Of a stretch of DNA of 64,000 nt, positions 1 through 11,232 are shown piece after piece. The notes beneath the pieces are model-generated. The model saw only the letters and a program-made list of their open reading frames with translations. It was not told where the DNA came from and did not search any database. The DNA comes from Channa striata. Taxonomy: Eukaryota > Chordata > Actinopteri > Anabantiformes > Channidae. The stretch lies in assembly GCA_033026295.1 (NCBI GenBank), contig CM065181.1:682001-746000 (forward strand). Reading direction: 5' to 3'. A program made the position numbers and the translations under genes. How positions within the stretch are numbered: the stretch's first letter is position 1; every line of letters starts with the position of its first letter.

Positions 1-818
1 ATATGACCATAAACTCATTACTCTCTGAACGGCAACTTATCAGTTGAAATGGTCAATTATACTTAATTATACTATAAAAATGATGAATGTAACCAAGGTG
101 GTGGGTTCACAGTCAAGGCATTTTGCAAATTGTTACTATAATGTAACAGGTAAGGGATTTGACAACCTGGAACCTCTGGGTGATTTTAGAAATTTTATTA
201 ACGGATAATAGGCACTCAGCCAGGCTCTATTTTACAGCATAGTTTAGGGTCAGATATAACACCTGGTCTCTGCACACGGCATCAGAGTTCTTCTTGACCA
301 TCAGTTAACTCTTTAAATCCCTTTTAGTTTCCATCAGGAGATGGAAACCTTGCTGGAATTGCCTGGGCCACACAGGCTGGCAAAACAAGAAGGTTGTCCC
401 TTCCAAGACTCTCCATTCTCATCCATTTATTCTAAAAAAAATGATGGTACGCTGCCAGCCAGTCAAACTTCACAGCACAAGCTAAAACAATAGAGGTGGG
501 ATATGTTACATACTCTTTGCTCATTTGACCATTCTGGCCTGTTTCCAGTTTCTTTTTGGGATTCTGTAGTAAGTCTTGAGCACTCCTCCATCCATATGTG
601 GTCCAAAACTATGATGATCCGTAACATACATGTTCCCCCTCACCAGTAGAATCCACAGCTTCATCCAAGAAAAACTGTAACGGTAAAACTCATTGCAGCA
701 CAGGGATTCCAGTTCTGTTTCCATCGGCGCACGCTTAGTGCAGAGACACCAGCAGCTGTCCCCTGCATGCAGCCCTTCCTCTCTGCTGTCCTCCCTGGCT
801 CCTTGTGGTTGCCTTTTA
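1..818. other. Intergenic, no recognised element
   Basis: Nothing here is recognisable. A 103-codon minus-strand open frame (521-832) resembles no family I know, and another frame over the same bases reads equally well until a stop, so I do not call a gene. Composition is ordinary AT-rich fish intergenic DNA. Confidence 0.4.
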
Positions 819-971
819 GCCTGGTAGCTCAATGGGTAGAGATGCTGGAGGCCAAACCGTGGCAGCCCTCTGCTCCCTCAAGAGGGATGGGTTAACTATG
901 CAGGAGTAAATTTCACTGTAACATGTATGTGCAAATGTATATGTGACTAAAATAAGGTTCTTCTTCTTCTT
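819..971 (+). repeat. tRNA-derived SINE
   Basis: The left end carries an A-box-like RNA polymerase III promoter (TAGCTCAATGGGTAGAG, about 825-841), as in tRNA-headed SINEs. No clear B box is visible. The right end is a tail with AATAAGG followed by a (TTC)n run at about 957-971. The tail segment AAATTTCACTGTAACAT is shared with the isolated tail at 7,729-7,782, which supports a dispersed family. SINEs encode no protein and depend on a LINE partner. I am fairly sure of the class, not of the family name. Confidence 0.55.
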
Positions 972-1699
972 GGCTCCGGCATCTGCCTCACTCTCACCCT
1001 GACTGTTCCTAGGGGCAGGTACAGAGAAAAACAAGGAAGCACTAGTTGTAGTCTGTGAGCCAACAGCAATCCGCCAGGCCAGCTGAGAATTACATTTTTT
1101 ACATTATCTTCAACTGCCCTGGTGGGTAGATGCAGAGGAATAAATTGCATTTTCTCTGTATTGAAAATATGGAGGAAACTGAGTGTCTCTTTATTCTTAA
1201 ATACATGCTGACCTGTTTTTTAGTCAACACCCATTGAAAATTGTTGAAGTGTCCCTTTAACATCATGCAGACAGATACATATGTCTACATGGGATGGCTG
1301 GTGCCCGCCATAATCCTCCTCACTGTGAAGTTGGTTCAACTCTGGCTCTCCTTCAAGTTCTGCCACCCACTTATTGATGCCATTCCAGGATGAATAGGGA
1401 AGCGGTTTGTATCAGTGCTTGAAGACCCGGAGATGATTTCTGCAGCAATTCTTCTGCCGAAGTTCTGTACATCCTGGATAAGTATTGAGGACATGCTGAA
1501 ACTGGGTAACCAATTTCTTTTTTTTGTGGAAATTAACTTTTACTTACTGTTATTATTTTTTTTTAATTTACTTTTATTAACTATTTTTGTCAGTTGTTTA
1601 CGCTCTGTAACTGCAGTTCTATAAAACTAATCAGAACAGGTTCTGTAAGAAAATATCAAAAAGATTGTTCCTGGTTATCTTACAGTACATATCCAAAAG
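972..1699. other. Intergenic, one short hydrophobic open frame
   Basis: Mostly featureless. A 43-codon plus-strand frame beginning with ATG near 1,265 encodes a hydrophobic stretch (about GWLVPAIILLTVKL) and stops near 1,393. It could be chance or an exon fragment. No promoter, splice pair or homologue is recognisable. A T-rich tract covers about 1,500-1,610. Confidence 0.3.
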
Positions 1700-1800
1700 T
1701 AATAATAAAAATAATACATTTTATTTATTGATGCCTTTCATGACACTCAAGGTCACCGTGCAAATATAAAATAAGATAAAAAAATACAGTTAAACATAAT
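1700..1800 (-). repeat. LINE 3'-tail fragment
   Basis: The sequence around 1,712-1,765 (TTTTATTTATTGATGCC followed by TTTCATGACACTCAAGG) matches the reverse complement of a tail common at the 3' ends of fish CR1/L2-group LINEs. No coding sequence is attached, so this is a 5'-truncated insertion. The family is uncertain. Confidence 0.35.
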
Positions 1801-2241
1801 AAAAAATTATTTTATTGTATTCTGAATCTTCCATCTGTTTCCTCATGTAATTTAAGAGTGCAAATTAGAAGTTCTATTTGGTTATTGGGATAAATGTTGT
1901 GAAATCAAGGGTATTGGCAATGGCAATTGTTATGCCTAGGTCTGGACTACATCAAAACCAAACTCAAACAGGAACCAATGGAACACAAAAGTAACCCAAG
2001 TTCATCAGAGGAGGATGACTTCTTCGCCGCTAGCAGTTTTGGGCCCTATGAATAAATTTGAAGTTAGGCCCTTTACCTCACCCATTCAATTCAATTCAAT
2101 ACAACTTTATTTATATAGCGCATTTATATAGCAGAACCTGGCTCAGGGTGGGCGGCCATCTGCCTTGACCGGTTGGAGTGAGTGGAAAATGGAGAGAGAA
2201 ATAAACAGAGCAACAAAAGCAACAACAAAACATTGGGCAGG

Positions 2242-3146
2242 TTAGTAGGACCAGTAGCTGTACACCTGAAGACAGGGACAGAGAGGGAAATAGATGACTA
2301 CAGGACAAAGAAGATACACAGTTAATGTCATACTGGACTGGGAGCTGGTTCCACAGGAGATGAGCTTGATAGCTAAAAGCTCTGCCTCACATACTACTTT
2401 TGGAAATTCTGGGAAACATAAGTAAGCATTTTGGGACCGAAGTGGTCTAGTAGGATGATATGATACAAGGGGATCTTTTAGATATGATGGAGCTTGACCG
2501 TTTAGAGCTTTATAGGTAAGAAGAAGGGTTTTAAATTCTATTCTACATTTAATGGGAAGCCAATGGAGAGAAGCTAATGAAGGTGAAATATGATCTCTCT
2601 TACCAATCCCAGTCAGCAATCTTGCTGCAGCATTTTGGATTAATTGGAGGCTTTTTAGAGAGTTACTGGGGCAGCCTGAAAGTAGAGAATTACAGTAGTC
2701 CAATCTAGAAGTAAGAAATGCATGGACCGGTTTTTCAGCATCGCTTTGAGAGAGGATGCTCCTAATTTTGGCAATGTTCCTTAGGTGGAAGAAGGCTGTT
2801 TTAGAGATTTGTATTATGTGTAAGGTAAATGACAAATCCTGGTCAAAAATGACTCAGAGATTCCTTGACATAACTACTGGAAGGCCAGAGTTATGTCATC
2901 TAAAGTAGCAATATTGTTAGAAAACATGTTTCTTAGACTTTTACGCCCAAATACAATAACTTCAGTTTTATCTGAGTTTAGAAGGAAATTATACGTCATC
3001 CAGTCCCTTATGTCTTTTAGACATGCTTGTAGTTTGATTAAGTGATTTGTTTTATCATGTTTCATAGATAGATATAATTGCGTGTCATCAGCGTAGCAGT
3101 GAAAATTTACAGAGTGTTTTCTAATAATGTTTGCAAGGGGAGACAT
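2242..3146 (-). pseudogene. L2 reverse transcriptase, catalytic and C-terminal part (broken)
   Basis: The frame 2,874-3,146 contains the catalytic YADD (about 3,084-3,095) and the thumb start (NSDKTEVIVFGRKS). The frame 2,242-2,835 continues with the long C-terminal domain typical of fish L2 proteins. A frameshift lies between 2,835 and 2,874, and a second loss of frame near 2,350 fuses the end to 3' UTR-derived sequence. This is transposon-derived, not a host gene. Confidence 0.8.
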
Positions 3147-3171
3147 ATATTAGAGTAAAGAGTATTGGACC

Positions 3172-3731
3172 TTACACAGAGCCTTGTGGAACTCCATAAC
3201 TAACTTTTGTGTATGTGGAAGATTCATCATTAACATGAACAAATTGGAATCTATCTGATAGATATGATTTAAACCAATTTAGTGCAGTTCCTTTAATTAC
3301 AATTACATGTTCTAGTGTCTGTAATAATATTCTGTGATCAATGGTGTCAAATGCAGCACTAAGATCTAGCAGAACTAATTGGCTAAGACACCTTGATCCA
3401 GACAAGGTTTTTTAAGTAGAGGTTTGGTAACAGCTACCTTATAGGCCTTTGGTACATATCCTGTTTGTAAAAATAGATTAATGATATTTAATACAAACAT
3501 GTCTAATAAGGGTAGAGCATCTTTGAGCAGTCTAACTGGAATAGGGTCTAGCAGACATGTTGTTGGTTTTGATGCCATAACAGCTGAAATTAACTCAGCA
3601 AGATCTATAGGCACAAAGCAATCTAAAAGGGACTGAGGCCTTACTGATGATTCCAATTCTGTTGTATTTGTGGGGAGGGCCTGGTGAATTTTGTTTCTAA
3701 TAGCTATGATTTTGTTTGTGAAGAAAGTCAT
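3172..3731 (-). pseudogene. L2 reverse transcriptase, N-terminal half (broken)
   Basis: Two overlapping frames cover the fingers and palm start of the L2 enzyme. The 3,375-3,731 frame carries the conserved LDPIPVRLLKDALPLL and VAVTKPLLKK segments. The 3,172-3,405 frame carries LLDLSAAFDTIDHRILL, whose Asp belongs to RT motif A, and ends at GVPQGSV of motif B. They lie in different frames and overlap by about 30 bases, which shows a frameshift near 3,390. Compared with copy B, roughly 250 bp between these segments is missing (the region with SVHHSTETALIKV in copy B). Confidence 0.8.
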
Positions 3732-4085
3732 GAAGTCATTGCTGCATAGCGTTTAGGGAATACTAGTTTCAACTGAACTATGGCTCTTAGTGAGCCTGGC
3801 TACAGTGCTGTAAAGAAACTGGGGGTTGTTCTTGTTTTCCTCTATTAGTGATTAATAATATGCTGTTCTGGCTTTATGGAGTGCTAATTTGTATAAGTAT
3901 AAACTCTTTTTCCAGGCTAAGCGTGATTCTTGTAAGTGAGTGGAACCCCACTTCCTCTCTAGTTTTCTTAAAGCCTGCTTTAAATTGAGGGTTTGCGAGC
4001 TATACCATGGAGATCGTCTATTCAGACTTACTGCCTTCTTTTTTAGAGAGACAACAGTATCAAGTATGGAACGTAATGATGCTTA

Positions 4086-4340
4086 ACCTTACTTTTATTA
4101 CAAGTACCACTATCAGTAAAGGAGGCAGAGGAAAAGCTAAGATCAATTAAGTTTAGTTAGCGCTAGCTAGTTTGTTTTTTATTTCAGGAGAGCAGGTGTT
4201 TGCGTAAAATAAATCTCACGTCCCAAGTAATAGTTTACATACAGGGAAATCACAAATTTAGAACACAAGAGCTAGCCAGTGAACAATCCTTCAGCAGAGA
4301 CCCGAAACAGTGTAGAGGATCAGGAAGTGACACAATACGC
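4086..4340. other. Intergenic
   Basis: Upstream flank of L2 copy A. The exact 5' break of the LINE is unclear, because homology fades around 4,085. Nothing else is recognised. Confidence 0.3.
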
Positions 4341-4370
4341 TTACATTTAGCAGACGCTTTTATCCAAAGC
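4341..4370 (+). repeat. Short widespread teleost repeat motif
   Basis: The string TTACATTTAGCAGACGCTTT followed by TATCCAAAGC is a motif I know from interspersed repeats in many fishes. Only about 30 bases survive here, so the parent element cannot be named from this window. Confidence 0.35.
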
Positions 4371-6289
4371 AAGATGTTTTCTATTTGTGTTTTTTTCTGT
4401 GTTCAGTTCAGTTTAACAGCTTTTCTGCAGTAGCCTATTCAACTGTCTAGGAAATTCGGTGGTATTACTTAGATTTTTTTTTACAGGTCAACTACAGATA
4501 GTGGTTTTAAAATGGAAGCTGTAGTCAAGGTTTGGTTAGTGTTAAATATATCTAAAGGGTCAAAAAACTGAGGTTTTCGCTAAAATAAGCAAATATCAAC
4601 TATTCATCTACCACAAGAAAAAATGGTAAGTGACATAAAAGTCACAACCATTACGTGCCAACAATATTTGGTTGTTTCTGGGCCAGAGATTAGGCTGTAA
4701 ATACCAACAGAGAAGTGGAAACTGTCTGCATTAAGAGACAACTGTCTGTTCTAATCTATATATGCATCAACTCTCTGTAGCAGCCTGCTAGAATAAAGGT
4801 AATCTCAGATATCATTTTCAATAGTTCTGGCATAGATATATCTAGCCTTCTCAGTGGATTAGGACTGTTTCCTCCACAGAAGTGAAATGACACCAAAAAG
4901 AGTCACGGAAGCCAGTGTGTACAGTATATTTACCGTATGCCTGTCTCTGTGTATCTAACCTTTATTTTTATTTAACCATTTTCATTTTCATTTAGTTAAC
5001 TGCTATAAAATATGTATAGCTATACATCACAGTTGATTTTATATTCATAATTTGGCTGCCTTTTTTAACAGGAGAACTCTGTGTTTAATTTGTATGTATG
5101 TGTTGATTCTTATGAAGTGGTAATGAATCAACCCTCTACTTTTCCTTTCTCCTCACACTGATTTCTATTATTCCATTACTAATTGTATTATTTGTAGAGT
5201 TACCGTAGGTTTAGTAAACTGTAAACCCCCATAGTAGCACCAATACTTCAGCCTGTTCTCATTCCTAAGGTTGCATTTGCATCCAGTCCAGTTAGAATTA
5301 CATGCTGATGCTTAAGGTACAATTTGTGTCAGCAATCAACACACATGGCTTTCACTGAAGTGCAATGGAGCTTTAATGAGCTTTTATTTTGTAGCCACTC
5401 TCCGTCAATTCCCGTCCTGTGGTGATTTCGGCCACTCCACACTCTTTAAATTATTGTTTTCTTCCCTATTTAAATCCAGGTCCTCCCACAAGTTCCTGCC
5501 AGATCCTCACCCTGAAGATACACCCAGTTGGACACCCTGTTTGTTTGTTGTAATATGTAAAAAGGTATATCTTGGCAGAATTTTCTCCATTGACATCCAC
5601 ATTCATCGTTAAACTGACAGAAATTACCAACAAATCAAGTAGTGTGCGCCACTGGACAGAGCATGAAAATCTGTCTGTGAACTCTCTTGGAAGATAATAA
5701 AACCTCTAAAGACATCCTGGATGTTTGATCTTCCTTATTAATTACACTGGAGATGTCTGTCTTTGGGACCAGTAGTTGTCAATTTTGCCATGACAGTAGA
5801 AAAATACCTGTTATATTACTTCTCTATAAATGCCTTGAGATGATTTTATTGTGAATTTCCACTATGTCATTTGTCAAGTTAAATTGAACTGAAATGACCC
5901 ATCCTCCACTGAAACACCTTAAGTGCCTTCATACAATTTGCTACATTTATTAGCAATGTAGTAGCTATTCTATTCTACCTATTATATCCAATGTTGTTTC
6001 GGTACTCAATGTCACAGCAAATCATGAACTTTCCTTCAGTCTTTTCAACAGTGCATTGTTTTACATAAATTTTTTAAGAAACTTTAATGGGCAGTCCTTG
6101 ACAATTACACAGCTGGTGAATAATGCTGAACAACTGAAGAGCTAGGAATAAGAGGTGATTTTCTACAGTGCAGTGTGTTTTTAGGTGATAACCCTTGATA
6201 GCCCAAGGTAACACAAGTCATTCGGTGGAAAGGATAGGAAGAAGTATGATAGAGAAAGCTGTGTCAGTGGATTACAGTGGTACAGATTG
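4371..6289. other. Intergenic, nothing recognised
   Basis: AT-rich DNA without a supported element. The plus-strand open frame at 5,376-5,612 shows no known domain and no repeat homologue that I can identify. Confidence 0.4.
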
Positions 6290-6700
6290 CTATGTTGTAA
6301 AGATAAAAAGAAGAGAACCAATAACTCAGCACTTTAGCACACCAGTAGAGAGGCAGTGAGAGTTAGAAACTTGTCCCTGCCAGGATCACATTAAGTTTGT
6401 CCAGATTGGTAGTAACCAAACAAGGCAAGAGCAGTACTGGAGATGCTCAAGTCAGAGAGTGCCAGCAAGAAGACCTGGTGGTTTACAGTATCAACGTCTG
6501 CAGATGGATTGATTAGGTTTAAGACAAAAGAATGGTCCACAGCTTATGCACCCTGCAGGGATTCCACAACCGTCGAGCGTCCTGTTTCTGTAATTTGATG
6601 ATGACAACATGAAAGGCATTGCACAGCATGGCAGAGCATTAAGAGTGAAGTAAAGCTGTATCAGTGCAAGGAAAGGGAGAGCTAGGCAGAGCAGATAGGA
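6290..6700 (-). repeat. Possible old LINE (L2/CR1 group) relic
   Basis: On the minus strand, the sequence around 6,480-6,510 resembles the RT motif A region of LINEs (a decayed version of AFDTVNHxxL), and 6,310-6,360 resembles the linked downstream segment. It is heavily decayed with no usable frame. Offered as a weak call; random similarity is possible. Confidence 0.25.
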
Positions 6701-7728
6701 ATGATTCTAACGTTTGCATTAGCTTAAATTGCCCACTATAACTATAACTTTGAAGCCTGAGTGAGGAGGACATGGTTATCTCAGCTAAGCATAAAGACAC
6801 AAAGCACCCTAGAAAAAATATTTTCCCCTTGTCACGTGAAATGTAGGAATATGTGTATATTGTGTGTGTGTCTTGTGGACATAATTTTCATCAAAAACCA
6901 AATCGCCTTTAGGTTTTATCTTCATTCCCGTCAATTTCAGGCTCAAGCTCTCGCGAATTCACTAGTTGTCCACCTAGCAGGTAGTAAAAAAAAAAATCTC
7001 CAAAGATCACTCATTAGCTGTAACTAATAAAGCAGTGAAGGAACAAGAAATAAGATGAGGGAAAATCAAGCATTGGCTGACTGCAAGCAGCCATGGATTT
7101 TGTCAACTCACAGCCTTGTCTCTCATCTCAGAGTGACAGCACAAAGTAACGATTGGTAATGCTTTACCGTGATTAACCAGTGTCATTTTTTCTTCCCCCC
7201 ACATTCACACTGTATGAGAATGCTTTATCTAGGTTCAACAGCAGTGCGTTTGTGAACATGTGATTTAGTAAACAAGTGAATGAATGAGGGAGTGAGTCAA
7301 TAAGTGAGACAGCAAGGGAGAAAGTAGTGAAGAAAGAAAGACATTGAAAGATATATGTGTTGACAGTCCCTATGCTCCTCTGCATGTTATTATTTAATAC
7401 ATTTTGAGGAATCTCTATGTTAATGTTATGAACTATACCAAATCATTATTAAAATATTTTAATACGTTCTGTAATGTTTCTGTTATCATAAAAACCTATG
7501 TTTGCATAAAATCTCACTTAAATTTTTGACAGTTTCGTTTTTTTCCCCATATTCTTATATTCTCTATCCCTATATCTGTGTACAGTCTTGCATCGTTTCT
7601 TTGTAATTTGTAAATTTGTGGATATTTACTTTATGTGTTTATAAACAATAAATTATTTTATTTATTCTGTGAGTTTACTCCAAGTGCAAGTGCATCCAAA
7701 ACACCAAGCGCTAGCATACAGCGCTGTA
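6701..7728. other. Intergenic, nothing recognised
   Basis: AT-rich sequence with only short chance frames (6,761-7,027 plus, 7,173-7,385 minus). No domain, promoter or repeat is identified. Confidence 0.4.
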
Positions 7729-7782
7729 CAGGACAAATTTCACTGTAACATATACTTGATGAATAAAGGTTGTCCTTCTTTA
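7729..7782 (+). repeat. SINE/LINE 3'-tail fragment
   Basis: CAGGACAAATTTCACTGTAA, then ATGAATAAAGGTTGTCC and TTCTTT, matches the tail of the SINE at 819-971. It is an isolated tail, so either a very short insertion or an eroded copy. Confidence 0.4.
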
Positions 7783-9002
7783 AAAGGGACAGGGTAGGCA
7801 GCCATCAGCCTCAAAAATCTGGGTTGTTTTTAACCTATCTATTAAGATCCTGTCTTTTACAGAACATGTTTCTAGCCCTAATAAACTCACAAACAAAGGT
7901 CCCGTAAAAAAGCCAAAGTGGACAAAGACTACCTCAGTTAATCATGAATCGGCTCCTGGTAAAGCTGGGAACTGTTTATGGAAACTGGAATGGCACAGGA
8001 TAGTAGAAGGTCTTGAATGTGGAACTGTGGCAAAATGGTCGGAAGACTTAAGGAGCCTAAGGCAAGTTTATTTAAACAGCACAAGGCAGAGTGCTGCACA
8101 TAAAACTAAATACTCATGGCAAACACCAACAGTACAGGAATAAACAGTATTATAGTATATTTAAAAATACTTTAAATTAAAAGAAAGTATTTAAATGTTA
8201 ATAGAGCTAATCCAGTTAAAGATTTTTTATACTAACTGTTTTTGTACCTACAAAAAAATGAAAAAAATTTTACTGTTACATTATTGTTTCAGTAGTTCTG
8301 TGATAATTATGCGTAACTTAAGTGTGAAATACTACTGATAGTTACTAAATTTGTCTAGATATTGACATCTATCATTTTCAAAACTGTATATTGAAATGTT
8401 TGAGCTAGTTTGTAAACAAGAACTTTCCTGTTTTCTTTTGTTTTTTCACCCACAAAAAAAGCCTTGTGAAGCAAAAAGGGCAACTACTTCATTACTGTCC
8501 TAAAGTAAAAAATGTCAGATATCTTTAGTTTTACTTCCAAGATTGTAATTTCTGCTTTCAAACCTGGCTGGTTATCCTGGTTTTAATGCATTTAATGCAT
8601 AATGCATTGTCTCTTTTCTTATGACAAAAGTGTGGCATTAACTTTTCAGGAATTATATTAATTTTAACACACACATACTCACTTTTGGTGGCTCATACAT
8701 AATGTAAGAAAGTAAGATAATTAAAAAGTAAGATAATTAAAAATGTAATTATTACCTTTAGTACTTTTGTATAAATTTCTTCAGTTTCATCCCTCAAGAT
8801 TCTTTGGGATGAAACTCTTTACTGCAGTTGCCTTGAGCTGTTATTCTTACCCTGATGGGAAAAGCCAAAAGAGTAGTAGTAGTCTTGTCTTCAGCAAGTG
8901 AAAAGATGCTGTATTGGGTATTGTATTGTATTTAGATCAGGTCACTGACTTGCTTAGTAAAAAATATCCAATTTATTTGCCTAAATTGGATATTGCCTCT
9001 TA
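7783..9002. other. Intergenic, small local duplication
   Basis: No gene. A short direct duplication (AAAGTAAGATAATTAA unit, twice) lies at about 8,710-8,745. The rest is unassigned AT-rich DNA. Confidence 0.4.
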
Positions 9003-9245
9003 AGGCAGGTTTTGGGTCATTATTCATTTTCAGTACAAAGTGGTGTATTGCACGTTTTGCAGCATTTGGTGGAATCTGAGCAGAGAGTATGGCCCAGAAT
9101 TTTTTCTGCTATGTTTATCAGCAGTGACATCATCAGTAAACACCACTTCATTAGAAAGACCTGTTTCCACAGGTTGCCATACATGACCATGCCCCTACAC
9201 TGCTTCCACCGTGTATGACAAATTTTAAGATGATGCTTTGGATTA
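9003..9245 (-). pseudogene. Tc1-like transposase relic
   Basis: Read on the minus strand, the segment contains a decayed match to a Tc1-family transposase. It has a TDDVTAD-like block near 9,115-9,140, a residue pattern recalling N-S-x-x-Y and IQPNAAK just downstream, and a degraded DNDPK-like sequence near 9,015-9,025. Terminal inverted repeats are not visible. Tc1 transposases are DDE enzymes that insert at TA. Only the middle of the gene remains, and no frame stays open across it. Confidence 0.4.
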
Positions 9246-9399
9246 TGAGCTGTTCTATTTTCAGTCCCTATCATTCTAATAAAAATGAATCTAGGTTTCA
9301 TCAGTCCAAGAAGGAAAAAAAAGTTCTCTTTCAGAACTAGGCCAGCTGCATTGCGGCTCCCATATTGTACGTGTGTGACGTGCTGCTTCAATTGCTTGC

Positions 9400-9902
9400 T
9401 CTTGTCCATTCCCCGACCACCAGCCTTTGTTTGTTACGAAAGATCTCGTTTGTAAGCCTCTGTTTTGTTAGTTTTGGAAATATCCTGTTAGTGAATTCTT
9501 GTTTGCGCGTGAGTATAGTTGTTAGAAATATTTGGTTAGTGAGGTCTTATTTGTGCGGGAGTTTTCTCCCTTTCCTCCTAGAGAGTATTTTGGTTAACCG
9601 ATCCTATTTCCGCTTAGTGAGCTTTTGTTCTCTTGTTTTGTTTAACGGTGTACCATCTTACCTTTTGTAAAGAGCGATTTATTTTCGACATATTCTTATC
9701 CTCCTAACTTTTAGTGAGCGATTTGTTTTTCCAAGTTTGTTTTTTTATTTGTTCACCTTCTGCCTTAGTAGCGAGCACATTCTGTTGTGTATTTACAACT
9801 TGTACCTTGTTTTGAGTTGCTTGAATAAATTCTTAGTTTGTCCTCATTTCTGGTCTCGTGGTATCTTCAGTGTTTGGATCCTAGGTTAGTTGGTCTCTCA
9901 CA
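9400..9902 (+). mobile_element. LTR-like sequence truncating BEL/Pao pol
   Basis: A block rich in TTTTG runs, with an AATAAA polyadenylation signal at about 9,824-9,830 and an end in TCTCACA at 9,902. This arrangement (promoter-like T-rich body, AATAAA about 75 bases before a CA end) is typical of plus-oriented fish LTRs. At 9,903 the sequence switches abruptly to BEL/Pao integrase on the other strand. The left boundary and a target duplication could not be defined. It could alternatively be the decayed 3' LTR of the BEL element itself, but its signals read in the opposite orientation. Confidence 0.4.
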
Positions 9903-10574
9903 GTTCCATTCCTTTATGGACCTTTTAAGCTCCCGTTCAGCCCTGACGCAGTTTGTTCCATTATCTGAGCATATTTCTGAGACCTGACCCCTTCTTGCAA
10001 TGAAGCGTCTCAGAGCGTTAATAAAGGAGTCTGTGTCCAGCGACGTCGCCACTTCAATGTGGACCACTCGAGTAGCCAGGCATGTGAATATAACGGCATA
10101 TCTTTTTCGAGTGGTTCTAAAGTATAGTAAAAGGTTCAAAGTAATTGACACCTGTTCTAGTAAAATGTAGTTCATCTGGTAAGACTCTGCTGAGTGGGAG
10201 GTCTGCCATCTGTTGCTATCCCGTTGCCCCATGCAATCTTCAACAGATTTTACACTGAGACAGAACTCTTCTGATTGCTGAGTTTGCATTTGGGGTCCAA
10301 TATCTTTGACATGAAGAAGACAGAACATGGTTGCAGCCACCATGGCCTACCTTTTCACGGATTTCCTGTAGCATTAAGTGAGCTATTTTGTGATATTTAG
10401 GCAGAATAGCAGGGTGTTTGGATTCCTCTGGCATGGCGGCTCAGGTAAGCCTACCACCTACACGAAGGATTCCATCCTGGAGCATTGGGTTGAGCTTATA
10501 TATGTGGCTGCTCCATTTCACTGGTTCTCCCTTCAGCAGAGCTGCTAGTATTTTGGCCTCTGCTTCCTTTAGGT
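9903..10574 (-). pseudogene. BEL/Pao integrase (zinc finger and core, truncated)
   Basis: The frame 10,240-10,434 has the H2C2 zinc-binding region (HKIAH, later GHGGCNHVL, ending SQCKIC). The frame 9,867-10,343 has the core: FTCLATRVVHIEVA around the first catalytic Asp region, and CSDNGTN for the second Asp. Homology ends after ELKRSIKEWN at about 9,905, so the third catalytic residue (Glu) and the C-terminal domain are absent. Confidence 0.8.
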
Positions 10575-10847
10575 CAGTGCTTCTCAAATAGTGGGGCCCG
10601 CCCCTGCGTGTGTGACCCTGGGGAACATGCTTTTTTTGCCGTAGGAGAATAAAGTGTAATTGCAGATGTACTACTGTAGTTGGCAGTGGCGCTCTCATTG
10701 TCAGAGTGTGCGCACGGAGTATTAGCTCTATGGTGTCGGGCTTATTTTGCGCCAAGCAGGCAACATGAAGTGAGTAAACAAGCCTGAAGACACCATGAAG
10801 AAATTTTAGCTAGGGGGGGCGTAACAGAAATTAATTGGCAAGCACTG
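10575..10847. mobile_element. Non-autonomous hAT element (MITE) in BEL pol
   Basis: 273 bp bounded by inverted ends: CAGTGCTTCTCAAATAG on the left and, read in reverse complement, CAGTGCTTGCCAATTAA on the right. Both begin CAGTG, a hAT hallmark. Flanking 8-mers are CTTTAGGT (10,567-10,574) and CTTTAGCT (10,848-10,855), a 7/8 match to the 8-bp target duplication that hAT transposases make. There is no transposase inside. It splits the BEL integrase coding strand, so it inserted after BEL. Confidence 0.75.
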
Positions 10848-11232
10848 CTTTAGCTCATCCGTCTTCAAACCTTTCTTGACGAGAGCTAATTTGAATTTCA
10901 GCATTTGGGTATGAAGCTGTTGATGTTGCTTAGCTACATCCTTCTCATTGCGAGCTAGAATTTCAGCTAGCCCCTTTCTCTTTCTAGAAGACATCAAGAG
11001 CATTTGTTTTGGTTTAAGTAGCCATGCTACTGCCCTTTTTAGTTGTGTCCATGATAAGTAGTAATCTATCAAGTTTTGCATTGTGTGCAGAATTTCCTTA
11101 GCGACAAGGACATTTGCAACGATCCTTCCTTTGACTTTTGGATCAGCTGTTTCAAGTTCTTGCCAATGGTCTGGATTCTTTGGCCACTTCTAAACTGCCT
11201 GTGTAAGGAAGTCAGGACCAGAAACCCAGAAT

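Larger units (their letters stand above)
2087..4085 (-). mobile_element. L2-clade (Maui-type) LINE, copy A, 5' truncated
   Basis: A non-LTR retrotransposon read on the minus strand. From 5' to 3': a linker after the endonuclease (about 3,740-4,085), then reverse transcriptase with the AAFDTIDHRILL motif near 3,340, GVPQGSV near 3,175-3,195 and the catalytic YADDTQLYLS at about 3,066-3,095. The C-terminal region follows (LDYCNSLLSGC, QNAAARLLTG, HWLPIKCRIEF; about 2,440-2,835). The 3' untranslated region ends in (TTGAA)n repeats at 2,087-2,101. The frame is broken into at least four pieces, so it cannot encode an active enzyme. The endonuclease is absent. The last part of the tail has an internal deletion near 2,131. 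The best-preserved RT core of the L2 copies here. Confidence 0.85.

Noticed and set aside
521..832. 103-codon minus-strand open frame as a host gene
   Set aside because: No recognisable domain. An alternative frame over the same bases is equally coherent, and there are no splice or promoter signals I can support.
825..890. True tRNA gene
   Set aside because: Only an A box is clear. The sequence cannot fold as a full cloverleaf and runs into a SINE body and tail.
9365..9670. Plus-strand 101-codon frame as a membrane protein gene
   Set aside because: It is the T-rich body of an LTR-like block. The hydrophobicity follows from the T-rich codons.
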